Positions 1-8,292 of a stretch of DNA of 12,373 bases are shown here, piece after piece (positions within the stretch are counted from its first letter, which is position 1; the number at the start of each line of letters is the position of its first letter). Origin of the DNA: Pseudomonas sp. SST3. GTDB lineage: Bacteria > Pseudomonadota > Gammaproteobacteria > Pseudomonadales > Pseudomonadaceae. The notes below the pieces were generated by a model, which worked only from the letters and a program-made list of their open reading frames with translations, ran no database searches and was not told the origin of the DNA. The position numbers and the translations under genes were made by a program. Location of the stretch: NCBI RefSeq assembly GCF_003325755.1, contig NZ_QORI02000044.1, forward strand, positions 1 through 12,373, given 5' to 3'.

Positions 1-886
1 TGGCAAGGAACAGCATGTCATCGACCATCTTAGACATGCGCCTGAGCTCTTCGAGGGCTGAATATATGATGTCCTTATAGTCGGCGTTCTCGCGGTCGCG
101 CAGGAGGGCGACTTCCATTTGCGTAAGCATGCTGTTCAGAGGAGTTCTTAGCTCATGAGCAATGTCGGCTGAAAATCCCGATAACCTGAGAAAGGAATCA
201 TCAAGACGTGAGAGCATCTCGTTGAAATTATCAACGAGTTCGTGGAGCTCGCCTGGCACCGATTCGGTCGGAATTCGAGTATCCAAGCAGTTAGCGGTAA
301 CCGTAGAAGAGGTCTTGGAGAGCTCGTCGATCGGTTTTAAGCCTTTTTTGATCAAAATAACACCTAAAGCGCCACTCAGAAGTGCACTGACCACCAGCGT
401 ATAAGCAAACCACTGCTGGATCATTTCAAAGAAATGGATCCGGTGTGTTACATCTAGGGCTAGATATACGACAGTGTCCTGTCCGCCGACCCACTGGTTT
501 ACTTTTCTGGTGATTCCGCTGTACTGATGGCCGCCATAGTCGACCGTCCAGCGTTCGTCTTGGATACCTTTGGCAAGAGGTAGCAAGCTCTCAGACAGGT
601 TGTGATGGGAGTAGACGGTCCTCCCATCCACCACTACTGCTGTTGCGAAACCAAAGGAGTGCTCAATAACTGCATCGATTCTTGAAGCGGTTCTTTGCTC
701 GAATGCAGGGCTACTTCGCAGTGTGCGCTCAACGGCTTCGGCCTTTTCATTCAGCACTTGTGCATCTTTGCGCTCGAAATGGAGCCGACAGAAATAATTA
801 AAGCTGATTGCGGCGGCCGTTAGCACAACCGTAACCACGAGCATAAAAACAATTGCCATTCTGCTTGTCAGCGACACTTTGCCCAT
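1..886 (-). CDS. cusS: Heavy-metal (Cu/Ag) sensor histidine kinase, CopS/CusS type, 3'-truncated by window edge
   Basis: An open frame of 295 codons runs from ATG at 886 to the window edge without a stop. Seen: TM1 at about residues 10-30, a periplasmic sensing region of about 130 residues containing HH (94-95) and other His, TM2 at about 160-180, a HAMP-like linker (about 180-232), then the phospho-acceptor box FSADIAHELRTPL with His244, followed by EELRRM..MVDDMLFLA. This H-box and tail are typical of the CztS/SilS/CopS kinase family, which senses periplasmic Cu(I)/Ag(I) and phosphorylates an OmpR-type regulator. The catalytic ATPase domain lies outside the window. AGGA about 9 bases upstream supports the start; no upstream in-frame start was found before the terminator stem. 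Oddity: family members usually follow their response-regulator gene directly, but here the gene follows a terminator and small metal-binding genes. The metal is inferred from context. Confidence 0.92.
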   Translation of the reverse strand, partial: MGKVSLTSRMAIVFMLVVTVVLTAAAISFNYFCRLHFERKDAQVLNEKAEAVERTLRSSPAFEQRTASRIDAVIEHSFGFATAVVVDGRTVYSHHNLSESLLPLAKGIQDERWTVDYGGHQYSGITRKVNQWVGGQDTVVYLALDVTHRIHFFEMIQQWFAYTLVVSALLSGALGVILIKKGLKPIDELSKTSSTVTANCLDTRIPTESVPGELHELVDNFNEMLSRLDDSFLRLSGFSADIAHELRTPLNSMLTQMEVALLRDRENADYKDIIYSALEELRRMSKMVDDMLFLA

Positions 887-913
887 CTGTACGATCCTGG
901 TTACATCATCAAC

Positions 914-952
914 ACAAAAACAGGTAGGGCACCCGTGGAGGTGCCCTACCTG
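914..952 (-). terminator. Strong intrinsic terminator closing the small-gene operon
   Basis: A perfect 13-bp inverted repeat (921-933 with 940-952, 6-base loop) reads on the minus strand as a stem followed at once by TTTTTGTGTT. The run of T is on the minus-strand side only, so it terminates transcription coming from the 76-aa gene. It ends only about 34 bases before the kinase ATG at 886, so the kinase must rely on readthrough or on a promoter hidden in or around the hairpin. Confidence 0.88.
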
Positions 953-983
953 CTTCAATCGTTGCTATCTGCATTTAAGAATA

Positions 984-1214
984 CTATGTCGCGTCTGGGC
1001 TTCCGCCATTTTGCTGGTGGCTGGCTTTCGCCGTCTCCATCATGTCTCGGCATTCTTTCATCATTTCACGCATGTCGCCCATCATTCCCATATGCATGCC
1101 GCCGTTCATCATGCTGGATTCGGACTGGCTTTGGCCTTCTTTATCAGCCGCTGCGAAGCTCAGCCCGCTCGCCAGGGTAATTGCAATTGCTGTTACGGTT
1201 ATTGTCTTTCGCAT
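984..1214 (-). CDS. Small exported methionine-rich protein, putative periplasmic Cu(I)/Ag(I) binder
   Basis: 76 aa. A signal peptide is visible (MRKT, hydrophobic core, cleavage likely after the FAAA region near residue 23). The mature part is short and dominated by methionine: 11 Met between residues 35 and 59, with His41 and Cys55, in patterns such as MHMGMMGDM and MMKECRDMM. Soft thioether ligands of this type favour Cu(I) and Ag(I). The start is supported by AGGAG about 8 bases upstream. It is the last gene of a three-gene set, 24 bases after the 85-aa gene and just ahead of a strong terminator. No named family was recognised; a role as periplasmic metal buffer or chaperone is inferred from composition and from the neighbouring cus and sensor genes. 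Confidence 0.8.
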   Translation of the reverse strand: MRKTITVTAIAITLASGLSFAAADKEGQSQSESSMMNGGMHMGMMGDMREMMKECRDMMETAKASHQQNGGSPDAT

Positions 1215-1238
1215 GTTAATGCTCCTGATTTTCCGGGT

Positions 1239-1496
1239 TTATTCGCTTTTGCTTAGCACGGCCTTGTCTCCGGCCGCAGAGTCTTCGGTCTTGTCGCACT
1301 TTCCGCCGGACATATGCTTCATACATACGACCATCATCAGCAGGCATGGCAAGAGATAAAGCAGGCCTGGGAGCGCCGGCGCCAAGGCCGCACTACTTTG
1401 GTTCATGAGCAAGTAGCCAACTACAGCTACGGTTAGACCCGTCACGATCGGATTGCGCTGCGGTATGCTTTTCATCTTGGAAAATAGGCTGCTCAT
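1239..1496 (-). CDS. Small membrane protein with Cys/Met/His tail, unknown function
   Basis: 85 aa. Two hydrophobic segments are visible (about residues 17-39 and 41-60). The second runs into a possible metal-ligand cluster: Cys51, Met54, Met55, Cys58, Met59, His61, Met62 and Cys67. The C-terminal tail is charged and hydrophilic. The layout recalls small DUF2933-like proteins found in metal-resistance clusters, but that resemblance is from memory and not secure. AGAGGG about 8 bases upstream supports the ATG. It lies in the middle of the three-gene set, 31 bases after the 105-aa gene and 24 before the 76-aa gene. A link to Cu/Ag handling at the inner membrane is inferred from the ligands and location. 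Confidence 0.72.
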   Translation of the reverse strand: MSSLFSKMKSIPQRNPIVTGLTVAVVGYLLMNQSSAALAPALPGLLYLLPCLLMMVVCMKHMSGGKCDKTEDSAAGDKAVLSKSE

Positions 1497-1527
1497 CTAA
1501 GTGCCCTCTAATATTTCGCTTGACGGG

Positions 1528-1845
1528 TTAACCGTTGTTTACGCCGACTGGCGCACCCAAATACTCTACCGTATGGATATTCCCGTCGGGGGTTTTAATC
1601 TTTATCGCGTAAGTCTGAACGTTTCCATTAGTTCTATAGGTTTGTATCATTCCGGTCGTGCCGGTTGAATCAGCTGGCCCCACACTTACCACTTCGCCTT
1701 CTTTGAGAAGTGCGTTTAGTGTAGGCTTCGCTCCCGACGTTTCATTCAAGCGCTTCAAAGTCCGATCGCTTCCGCCTTCTGCCATCGCCAGCGAAGAAGC
1801 TGCAGTCAAAACGACAGATACAATCAGCTTAGTTGCGATTTTCAT
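1528..1845 (-). CDS. Small exported protein of unknown function, first gene of a putative Cu-responsive operon
   Basis: 105 aa from ATG at 1845. A GTG nine bases further upstream (1854) is also in frame, but AGAGG lies immediately before that GTG and is well spaced for the ATG, so the ATG is preferred. A clear signal peptide is present (MKIATK, hydrophobic core, cleavage after AMA near residue 22). The mature 83 residues contain Met66 and His91 but no Cys, so this is not an obvious metal binder. It has beta-rich character (EGEVVSVGPADSTG, QTYAIKIKTPDGNIHTVEYLG) and ends GVNNG. No family was recognised. It is first in a three-gene set preceded by a TTAC-N6-GTAA palindrome, so a periplasmic role in metal stress is a guess from context. 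Confidence 0.72.
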   Translation of the reverse strand: MKIATKLIVSVVLTAASSLAMAEGGSDRTLKRLNETSGAKPTLNALLKEGEVVSVGPADSTGTTGMIQTYRTNGNVQTYAIKIKTPDGNIHTVEYLGAPVGVNNG

Positions 1846-1877
1846 GTTTAACACCTCTGGTTAGTTGATGCCTCTAG

Positions 1878-1929
1878 ATTACAAGGCAGGTCCTTACCAG
1901 AAGCTGTTCCGAACGTTACAAAGATGTAA
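1878..1929 (-). promoter_or_regulatory. Putative CopR/CusR-type operator and promoter for the small-gene operon
   Basis: A perfect palindrome TTACA-AAGA-TGTAA lies at 1916-1929, about 70 bases upstream of the 105-aa gene start. The form TTAC-N6-GTAA fits half-sites bound by OmpR-family copper regulators. A possible -10 (TGTAAT, 1883-1878) lies about 32 bases downstream; no good -35 is seen, as expected for an activator-dependent promoter. The same palindrome form occurs upstream of copA (11253-11266), which strengthens the call. The regulator itself is not in the window. Confidence 0.55.
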
Positions 1930-1947
1930 TTGAATCTGCTGATAGTG

Positions 1948-1972
1948 GCGACCGCCGCAGTGCGGCGGTCGC
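1948..1972. other. GC-rich perfect hairpin between cusF and the small-gene operon
   Basis: An 11-bp perfect inverted repeat (1948-1958 with 1962-1972, 3-base loop) starts 10 bases past the cusF stop. On the minus strand it is followed by CACTATCAG, with no run of T, so it is not a classical intrinsic terminator. It may protect the 3' end of the cus mRNA, pause polymerase or terminate weakly. It separates the main efflux operon from the next promoter. Confidence 0.6.
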
Positions 1973-1981
1973 TCTCTACGC

Positions 1982-2338
1982 TTACTGTTTTTCGATTCGG
2001 GTGATGGTTGAGTCCATGCCTTTCGAGGTGAACTCGAATTCGACTTTGTCACCTTCTTTCAAATCTTCCATCTGATCAGGCTGTGTCTTAAAGCCCATCG
2101 TCATAGACGGCCAGCCCAGCGATTCGACCGGGCCGTGGGCTATGGTGACGGTCCCTTTGTCTTTATCGACCTTCTTGACCGTACCGGTAGCTGTAGCGGT
2201 CTGCCCAGCTGCCTTTTGGTCCATCTGCATATCCATGCCTTTGTGATCCATCGGCATGCCTTCCATGGGCTTCTTGTCATCTGCAAACGCTGCAGGTACC
2301 AGGAGCAGTGAGGCGAAGGCGATGTTTGCGATTTTCAT
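1982..2338 (-). CDS. cusF: Periplasmic Cu(I)/Ag(I) metallochaperone CusF
   Basis: 118 aa. Signal peptide at residues 1 to about 19 (cleavage after AFA), then a Met/His-rich linker (MEGMPMDHKGMDMQMD, about 25-40), then a CusF OB-fold domain (about 47-118). The family metal site is complete: His68, Trp76, Met79 and Met81, with the same spacing as His36/Trp44/Met47/Met49 of E. coli CusF, where Trp caps the bound Cu(I). CusF hands periplasmic Cu(I)/Ag(I) to CusB and activates the pump. The gene starts 2 bases after the cusA stop, with GGAG inside the cusA end as ribosome site, so it is surely co-transcribed with cusCBA. The Met-rich linker may be a second, looser binding site (inference). Confidence 0.95.
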   Translation of the reverse strand: MKIANIAFASLLLVPAAFADDKKPMEGMPMDHKGMDMQMDQKAAGQTATATGTVKKVDKDKGTVTIAHGPVESLGWPSMTMGFKTQPDQMEDLKEGDKVEFEFTSKGMDSTITRIEKQ

Positions 2339-2340
2339 GG

Positions 2341-5300
2341 TTATTCTCCAGCGTGGTTGGTTGCTTGTGTTGGGGTGACGCGAGACTGCTTGCGACGCAT
2401 CAGGAGATACGCTGCAGGCAAGACGAACAGGGAAAGCAAGGGCGCGGTTATCATTCCGCCGACCATAGGGGCCGCGATGCGGCTCATGATCTCGCTGCCG
2501 GTTCCACTGCCCCAGAGAATGGGTAGCAGGCCGGCGATGATGACCGCGACTGTCATTGCTTTTGGGCGAACGCGCTGAACGGCGCCTTCTCGGATCGCAT
2601 CGAGCAGCGCATGCTCATCCTTCGATCCAGCATCCAGGCGCTCGGTCCATGCGTTCTTGAGGTAGAGCAGCATAATTACGCCGAACTCGGCCGAAACCCC
2701 GGCCAAGGCGATAAAGCCAACCCCGGTTGCCACTGAGAGGTCATAGTCCAGTAGGTAGATGAACCAAACACCTCCCGTCAGCGCGAAAGGAAGGGTGGCC
2801 ATGATCAGCAGCGCCTCGCCGAACCGAGCGAAGATCAGATACAGCAGCACGAAGATGATCACCAAGGTAGCCGGTACTACGAGCTTCAGCTTAGCGTTGG
2901 CGCGCTCCATAAACTCGAACTGGCCGGAGTAGCTGATGCTCATGCCGGACTCGAGCTTCACCTCGTCGTCGACTTTAGCTCGGATCTCTTTCACCACCGT
3001 GGCCATGTCGCGGTCGCGCACATCGACATAGACCCAGCCGGTCAAACGCGCATTTTCGCTCTTCAGCATCGGCGGTCCTTCGGTGACCTTGACGGTTGCC
3101 ACCGTCCCCAGCGTGATCTGGCTGCCCTGTGGGGTATAGATCGGGAGGTTGCGCAAGTCACTCAGCGAGTCCCGCCATTCGCGCGGATAGCGCAGACTGA
3201 TCGGATAGCGTGCCAGGCCTTCGACCGTCTCGCCGATGGTCGCGCCGCCGATGGCCCCGGAGACGATGGCTTGCACGCCTGCGATGTTCAGGCCATAGCG
3301 CGCGGCGGCGGCTCGATCGATATCGACATCGATATAGCGCCCGCCTGTCATTCTTTCTGCCAGCGCTGAGCTGACCCCAGGCACGGTCTTGGCGATCCGT
3401 TCCACGGCCTGGGTGGTCTTGTCGATCTGAGCCAAATCGGTGCCGTACACCTTGACCCCGATAGGGCTCTTGATCCCCGTGGCGAGCATGTCGATGCGGT
3501 TGCGAATCGGAGGGATCCACAGATTGGCTAGGCCCGGTACCTGCACCGCCTGGTCCAACTCCTTCACCAGTTTTTCCGGTGTCATGCCGGTACGCCATTG
3601 GTCCCTTGGCTTGAACTGGATGGTGGTCTCGAACATGGTCAGCGGCGCTGGATCCGTCGCGGTATCGGCCCGACCGGCCTTGCCGAACACATGGGCGACT
3701 TCGGGCACGGTCTTGATCAGGCGGTCGGTTTGCTGCAGCAGCTCTGATGCCTTTTGTGCTGAGAGTCCCGGCAGGGCGGTAGGCATATAGAGCAGGTCGC
3801 CCTCGTCCAGCGGCGGCAGGAACTCTCCACCCAGGCGTGTAACGGGCCAGAGGCCGGTGAGAAATACCAGCACGGCCACCAGCAGGGTCGCCTTCGGCCA
3901 GCGCAGCACCGCATCCAGGGCCGGCTGGTAAACCCAGATCAGCCCCCGATTGATCGGGTTGCGGTGTTCATCAGGAATTTTTCCTCGAATCCAGTAGCCC
4001 ATCAACACCGGTACCAAAGTGACGGACAGACCCGCAGCGGCAGCCATGGCATAGGTCTTGGTGAATGCCAGCGGGCCGAATAGTCGACCTTCCTGGGCTT
4101 CCAGCGTGAACACCGGGATGAACGACAGGGTGATGATGAGCAGGCTGAAGAACAGCGCTGGACCGACCTCTACCGCCGCATCGGTGATCACCCGCCAATG
4201 CGCTTCGCCTTTCAGTGCCTTGTCCGGATGCTTCTTGTGCCACGCCTCGATGTGCTTGTGAGCGTTCTCGATCATCACGATCGCGGCATCGACCATCGCG
4301 CCAATAGCGATGGCGATCCCACCCAGGGACATGATGTTGGCGTTGACCCCCTGCCGCTGCATGATGATGAAGGCGATCAAAATCCCCACCGGCAGCGAGA
4401 CGATAGCCACCAGGGAAGAGCGCAGGTGCCAAAGGAACAGCGCGCAGACCAGGGCGACGACGATGAATTCCTCGATCAGCTTGTGGCTGAGGTTCTCCAC
4501 CGCACTGTCGATCAGCTTGCTGCGGTCGTAGGTAGTGACGATCTCGACCCCTTCCGGCAGGCTTTTCTTTAGCTCCTCCAGTTTGGTTTGAACGGCAGAA
4601 ATAGTTTCACGCGCGTTCTTGCCGCTACGCAGAATGACCACACCACCGACCACTTCACCTTCGCCATCGAGCTCGGCAATGCCGCGGCGCATCTCTGGAC
4701 CGAGCTGGATATGGGCGACATCGCCGAGCGTCACCGGCACACCGCCTGCATCCAGGCGCAATGGAATGGCCCGGAAGTCCTTAAGCGTCTGTAGATAACC
4801 AGAGGCGCGAACCATAAATTCGGTCTCTGCGAGTTCCAGCACACTGCCGCCGGTTTCCTGGTTGGCCTCCTCGATTGCCTTGGTTATCTGCTGCTGGGTC
4901 ACGCCCGCGCTGGCCATGCGGACGGGATCAAGCACCACCTGGTATTGCTTGACCATCCCGCCAATGGGCGCCACCTCTGCCACGTTAGGGAGTGTCTTCA
5001 GCTCGTAGCGTAGGAACCAGTCTTGTAACGAGCGCAGCTGGGACAGATCGTGCTTGCCCGTACGGTCGACCAAAGCATATTGGTAGATCCAGCCCACCCC
5101 CGTTGCATCCGGCCCCAGTGCAGGCTTGGCCGCTGCGGGCAGCCGGCTCTGGACCTGGCTCAAGTACTCCAGCACTCGTGAACGAGCCCAGTACAGATCC
5201 GTGCCGTCTTCGAAAAGCACGTACACATAGCTGTCGCCGAAGAACGAGTAGCCGCGAACCGTCTTCGCACCGGGCACCGAGAGCATGGTGGTGGTCAGCG

Positions 5301-5502
5301 GATAGGTGACCTGATTCTCGACGATTTGTGGCGCCTGCCCCGGATACGGCGTACGGATGATGACCTGCACATCGGAAAGATCAGGCAGGGCGTCGACAGC
5401 GGTGTTCTTTACCGACCAGACGCCCCAGGCGACTGCAAACACCGTCGCGAGCAGGATCAGGAACCGGTTGGCCACTGACCATCGGATCATGGCTGCGATC
5501 AT
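2341..5502 (-). CDS. cusA: Cu(I)/Ag(I) efflux RND transporter, inner-membrane pump CusA
   Basis: 1053 aa, full length for the heavy-metal-efflux RND family. It has an N-terminal TM segment (about 10-30), two large periplasmic loops and TM blocks at about 340-500 and the C-terminal 190 residues. The proton-relay helix reads [16 protein letters not shown] at 401-416, with Asp405. The three substrate methionines Met573 ([10 protein letters not shown]), Met623 (PLTMFETTI) and Met672 (RIDMLATG) are present at the same numbers as in E. coli CusA, which marks the monovalent Cu/Ag subgroup rather than the divalent CzcA type. CusA drives proton-coupled export of Cu(I)/Ag(I) through CusB and CusC. Its ATG overlaps the cusB stop (ATGA at 5502-5499), implying coupled translation. 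No frameshift or missing motif was seen. Confidence 0.97.
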   Translation of the reverse strand: MIAAMIRWSVANRFLILLATVFAVAWGVWSVKNTAVDALPDLSDVQVIIRTPYPGQAPQIVENQVTYPLTTTMLSVPGAKTVRGYSFFGDSYVYVLFEDGTDLYWARSRVLEYLSQVQSRLPAAAKPALGPDATGVGWIYQYALVDRTGKHDLSQLRSLQDWFLRYELKTLPNVAEVAPIGGMVKQYQVVLDPVRMASAGVTQQQITKAIEEANQETGGSVLELAETEFMVRASGYLQTLKDFRAIPLRLDAGGVPVTLGDVAHIQLGPEMRRGIAELDGEGEVVGGVVILRSGKNARETISAVQTKLEELKKSLPEGVEIVTTYDRSKLIDSAVENLSHKLIEEFIVVALVCALFLWHLRSSLVAIVSLPVGILIAFIIMQRQGVNANIMSLGGIAIAIGAMVDAAIVMIENAHKHIEAWHKKHPDKALKGEAHWRVITDAAVEVGPALFFSLLIITLSFIPVFTLEAQEGRLFGPLAFTKTYAMAAAAGLSVTLVPVLMGYWIRGKIPDEHRNPINRGLIWVYQPALDAVLRWPKATLLVAVLVFLTGLWPVTRLGGEFLPPLDEGDLLYMPTALPGLSAQKASELLQQTDRLIKTVPEVAHVFGKAGRADTATDPAPLTMFETTIQFKPRDQWRTGMTPEKLVKELDQAVQVPGLANLWIPPIRNRIDMLATGIKSPIGVKVYGTDLAQIDKTTQAVERIAKTVPGVSSALAERMTGGRYIDVDIDRAAAARYGLNIAGVQAIVSGAIGGATIGETVEGLARYPISLRYPREWRDSLSDLRNLPIYTPQGSQITLGTVATVKVTEGPPMLKSENARLTGWVYVDVRDRDMATVVKEIRAKVDDEVKLESGMSISYSGQFEFMERANAKLKLVVPATLVIIFVLLYLIFARFGEALLIMATLPFALTGGVWFIYLLDYDLSVATGVGFIALAGVSAEFGVIMLLYLKNAWTERLDAGSKDEHALLDAIREGAVQRVRPKAMTVAVIIAGLLPILWGSGTGSEIMSRIAAPMVGGMITAPLLSLFVLPAAYLLMRRKQSRVTPTQATNHAGE

Positions 5503-6950
5503 TGCGAGCCTCCGATTTTCTCGATGCGCTCGATGACCAGTCCCTCGTCGCTTTCGCGCACGCCGACCCGGACCCGATCATCCGTATTCAGACCTACCAT
5601 GAGCGACGGGTCAGCAATGGGGAAGGACATGGTCATTCCCGGCATGTTGAGGGTCTTGAAAGGCCCGTGTGACAGACCGACCATGCCGTCTTCCAGACTG
5701 ACGATCGTGCCTTCCGCTTCATGTAGAGCGGGTCCCGCTGAGGATGCCGGCTGCTCTAAGGGCTGCGCGGTAAGCCCGCGAAGACTTGCCTCGGAATCGA
5801 GCAGGAACTGGCCGGACGCCACGACCTTCTGGCCGGCCTCCAACCCTTCGAGCACTTCGGTTTTATCGTCGAATTCACGGCCGGTGCGGATTGCCACCGG
5901 CTGATATCGGCCTTCTTCCTCAGCCAGCATGACCAACACGCGCTTACCCGTACGAATCACGGCTTCGGTCGGTATGACGAGGGCATTCTCTACGTCGCGG
6001 CTCAAGGTCACGTCGGCGGTCATGCCGGGACGAAGCCGCCCTTGAGGGTTAGGCAGCTCAACACGGACACGGACTGTGCGGCTGTCCAGATTGGCCTGCG
6101 GCAGCACCGCCTGGATCTTGCCTTCCAATGTTTCACCGGCAAAAGCGGGCAAGCGTGCTGTTACTGACTGGCCCTTGGCTAGATTGGACACCTGCGCCTC
6201 AGGTACCGCGACTTCGAGCCAGACATTGTCCAACCCGTTTATACGGGCAAGAGACGCGCCGGCCGATACAGTCATGCCTTCACGGACGTCGAGACTATTT
6301 AATACGCCGCCGATCGGGCTGGTTACGGTCCAGACCGGGCGCGCTTTACCGGTCCGTTCCAGGTGCGTGATGACCTCCGGCGGCATGCCAGCCAGACGTA
6401 GACGCTGCCGAGCAGCGGAAAGCAGCTGGGGTTGGCCGATGCCCTTCAGGGCCAAGTATTCCTCCTGTGCCGCTGCCCACTCAGGAACGAGTAGATCGGC
6501 TAGCGGCGCTCCTTTTTCAATGACGTCCTCCGGTGCTCGATCGTAAACGCGCTCGACGAAGCCACCTGCGCGCGCCTGCACGACTGCCACATCACGCTCG
6601 TTGAACATCAACGCGCCTGTTGCTTCGAGCGATTGGCTAATCGATTCACGCGTTGCGGTCGCCAGGCGCATGCCGAGGTTCTGCATCACGCTCGGGTCAA
6701 TGCTCATCGATGCCCCGTTGCCACCCTCATCGGCGTAGCGTGGGACAAGGTCCATATCCATGAACGGTGATTTGCCCGGTTCATCGAACTTCTGCTGGGG
6801 ATACATCGGGTCGTACCAATAGAGCACTTCCTTCCCTTCTTCTTCAGCTGTTTGTGCGAATGCTGCGGCAGGCAACATGGCTGCGGCGGTAGCGCCTATC
6901 ATCAGAGGAAGGCTGAGTACGAGGGCCAGCCGCTGGAGTTGGAAAATCAT
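5499..6950 (-). CDS. cusB: Cu(I)/Ag(I) efflux periplasmic adaptor CusB with fused C-terminal CusF-like domain
   Basis: 483 aa. Signal peptide at about 1-32 (cleavage after AFA). Next comes a heavy-metal-binding segment, [27 protein letters not shown], with Met49, Met64 and Met66, the same 15+2 spacing as Met21/36/38 of E. coli CusB, which receive metal from CusF. Membrane-fusion-protein barrel, hairpin and lipoyl parts span about 100-390. An extra domain at about 411-480 matches CusF: His428, Met439 and Met441 align with the family ligands, but the capping Trp is Met436. CusB joins CusA to CusC and gates the pump. Longer versions with such a tail are known in some SilB-type proteins. The start overlaps the cusC stop (ATGA at 6950-6947). 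Confidence 0.96.
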   Translation of the reverse strand: MIFQLQRLALVLSLPLMIGATAAAMLPAAAFAQTAEEEGKEVLYWYDPMYPQQKFDEPGKSPFMDMDLVPRYADEGGNGASMSIDPSVMQNLGMRLATATRESISQSLEATGALMFNERDVAVVQARAGGFVERVYDRAPEDVIEKGAPLADLLVPEWAAAQEEYLALKGIGQPQLLSAARQRLRLAGMPPEVITHLERTGKARPVWTVTSPIGGVLNSLDVREGMTVSAGASLARINGLDNVWLEVAVPEAQVSNLAKGQSVTARLPAFAGETLEGKIQAVLPQANLDSRTVRVRVELPNPQGRLRPGMTADVTLSRDVENALVIPTEAVIRTGKRVLVMLAEEEGRYQPVAIRTGREFDDKTEVLEGLEAGQKVVASGQFLLDSEASLRGLTAQPLEQPASSAGPALHEAEGTIVSLEDGMVGLSHGPFKTLNMPGMTMSFPIADPSLMVGLNTDDRVRVGVRESDEGLVIERIEKIGGSQ

Positions 6951-8200
6951 GGTTGGGTATCTCCAAAAGCGAAATGCAGGCGGGCGTTAATCAGCGCTCG
7001 GTCACGGGCCGTGTCGATGCGGCGCAGGCGGGTCTCGACAAGCTGGCGACGCGCATCGATCACAGCGATCAACTCGCCTTTCCCCGAGCGGTAATCGGCC
7101 ATGGCAAGCCGGACCTTTTCGTCCGCGAGCGGCAGTAGGGTTTGCTCGAGCCGAGTGAGTGCTCGGTCCAGACGCTGATATTCAGCCAGGTCGGCGCTCA
7201 GCTCCTGGTTATGCATGCGTAACGTTGCTTGGCGCTGAGCCTCGATCTGTGCAAGACGAGCACGCTCAGCTGCGATCTTTGGGTCCTGCCGCGAGCCGGT
7301 AAACAACGGCAGGTCGAAACTGACGCTGAGGTTGACCATGTCGCCGTACTCACGACCGCGGCGCAGATAATCGACGCCCCAACTCCAGTCCGGTGTTTTC
7401 TCAGCGACGGCCTGGCGAACCTTTGCTTCCGCTTCACGAGTCATCGGGTCGAAGGCGAGCAGAGCCGGGTGGCTGTTCAGGTTGTGCTGGTAATGGTTAA
7501 CGTCGGCAAGCCACTGCGGCCAGTCGCCGGTAAGCGGTTGGTCTGCTGACTCGCCTATCCAGCGGCGTAGGTCGGCCCGCGCAACAAGCTGGTTGCGTAG
7601 CAGTTCATCCTCTTGTTCAGCAAGCAATGCAGCCTCTTGCTTCGGAAGTACGCTGTCTGCCGCTAGCCCACCGCCGCCGGCAATGCGCGCCTGAACTGCC
7701 CGGGAGAAGAGCTGGTTTTCACTGTACAGCTGTTTGAAAAGGCTTAGCTTCCGCTCAACCGCGAAACCAGCGATCCATGCTTCGGCGGTCTCCTGGCGCA
7801 CGCTGAGACGTTCAATGGTTTGCTGGACGTCAGCGAGCGCAACACCTGCCTGTGCGGCCTCGACACGGGCGCGCCTTTTTGCTCGGTTTGGGACCTCTTG
7901 CATGACCCCAACCATTTGCATAGTCATGGCCTCTTGGCCCATTTGCCAGCGTGCGTCACCTTCAATGGGCACGTTTTGCAGCCCAAGCTTAAGTTTAGGG
8001 TCTGGAAGCTCGCCGGCAGGGATTGCAGCGCTGCGTGCGGCTTGAAGGTTGGCGGCCTGTGCATCCAGCGAAGGCGCTTCTTGCTCGGCCAAGCTCAGGG
8101 CTTGTTCCAAGGTCAAAGCCGACGCGATCCCTGGAAACGAGAGCGCGCCCATGATCAGGGCGGCCACGTAGGGTGGCGCCCAGTAGATTCGGGGTTTCAT
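6947..8200 (-). CDS. cusC: Outer-membrane efflux channel of the Cus system (TolC/CzcC-like)
   Basis: 417 aa. Signal peptide at about 1-28 (cleavage after ASA). No lipobox Cys is visible, unlike lipidated E. coli CusC, so the protein is closer to the CzcC style. It is largely helical, with two outer-membrane-efflux repeats: LTLEQALSLAEQEAPSL at the start, GELPDPKLKLGLQNVP near 68, long coiled-coil segments around 105-215 and 315-410, and a beta-like stretch, YGDMVNLSVSFDLPLFTGSRQDP. The trimer would form the outer-membrane exit duct for CusBA. It is the first gene of the tight cusCBA-cusF run; AGGA about 12 bases upstream of the ATG is the likely ribosome site. Because the sequence is CzcC-like, the cusC name rests on the neighbours. 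Confidence 0.92.
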   Translation of the reverse strand: MKPRIYWAPPYVAALIMGALSFPGIASALTLEQALSLAEQEAPSLDAQAANLQAARSAAIPAGELPDPKLKLGLQNVPIEGDARWQMGQEAMTMQMVGVMQEVPNRAKRRARVEAAQAGVALADVQQTIERLSVRQETAEAWIAGFAVERKLSLFKQLYSENQLFSRAVQARIAGGGGLAADSVLPKQEAALLAEQEDELLRNQLVARADLRRWIGESADQPLTGDWPQWLADVNHYQHNLNSHPALLAFDPMTREAEAKVRQAVAEKTPDWSWGVDYLRRGREYGDMVNLSVSFDLPLFTGSRQDPKIAAERARLAQIEAQRQATLRMHNQELSADLAEYQRLDRALTRLEQTLLPLADEKVRLAMADYRSGKGELIAVIDARRQLVETRLRRIDTARDRALINARLHFAFGDTQP

Positions 8201-8250
8201 TTGAAAAGGATTCCTGATCTTCCATGCGAGCCAAAGGCGCGCGGTAGCCG

Positions 8251-8292
8251 GCCCGAATTCACATTCGGGCGGTTCCTAGAATTCGATAGGAA
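8251..8292. repeat. Two adjacent inverted repeats in the gap before cusC
   Basis: Two small palindromes lie in the 92-base gap between the 125-aa gene and cusC: a perfect 8-bp stem with 4-base loop (8251-8258 with 8263-8270) and a 6-bp repeat (TTCCTA at 8273-8278 with TAGGAA at 8287-8292) that abuts the upstream stop codon. Neither is followed by a run of T on either strand, so they are not intrinsic terminators. They could be RNA processing or stability elements that tune cusCBA relative to copA. Confidence 0.5.

Noticed and set aside
879..1359. Plus-strand frames of 81-125 codons opposite the 76- and 85-aa genes
   Set aside because: They are antisense shadows without ribosome sites; the minus-strand genes have signal peptides, strong ribosome sites and a fitting terminator.
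3971..4572. Long frames on both strands inside cusA (up to 153 codons)
   Set aside because: They are alternate-frame readings of a GC-rich gene, rich in Arg, Ala and His, and contradict the intact CusA with all its motifs.
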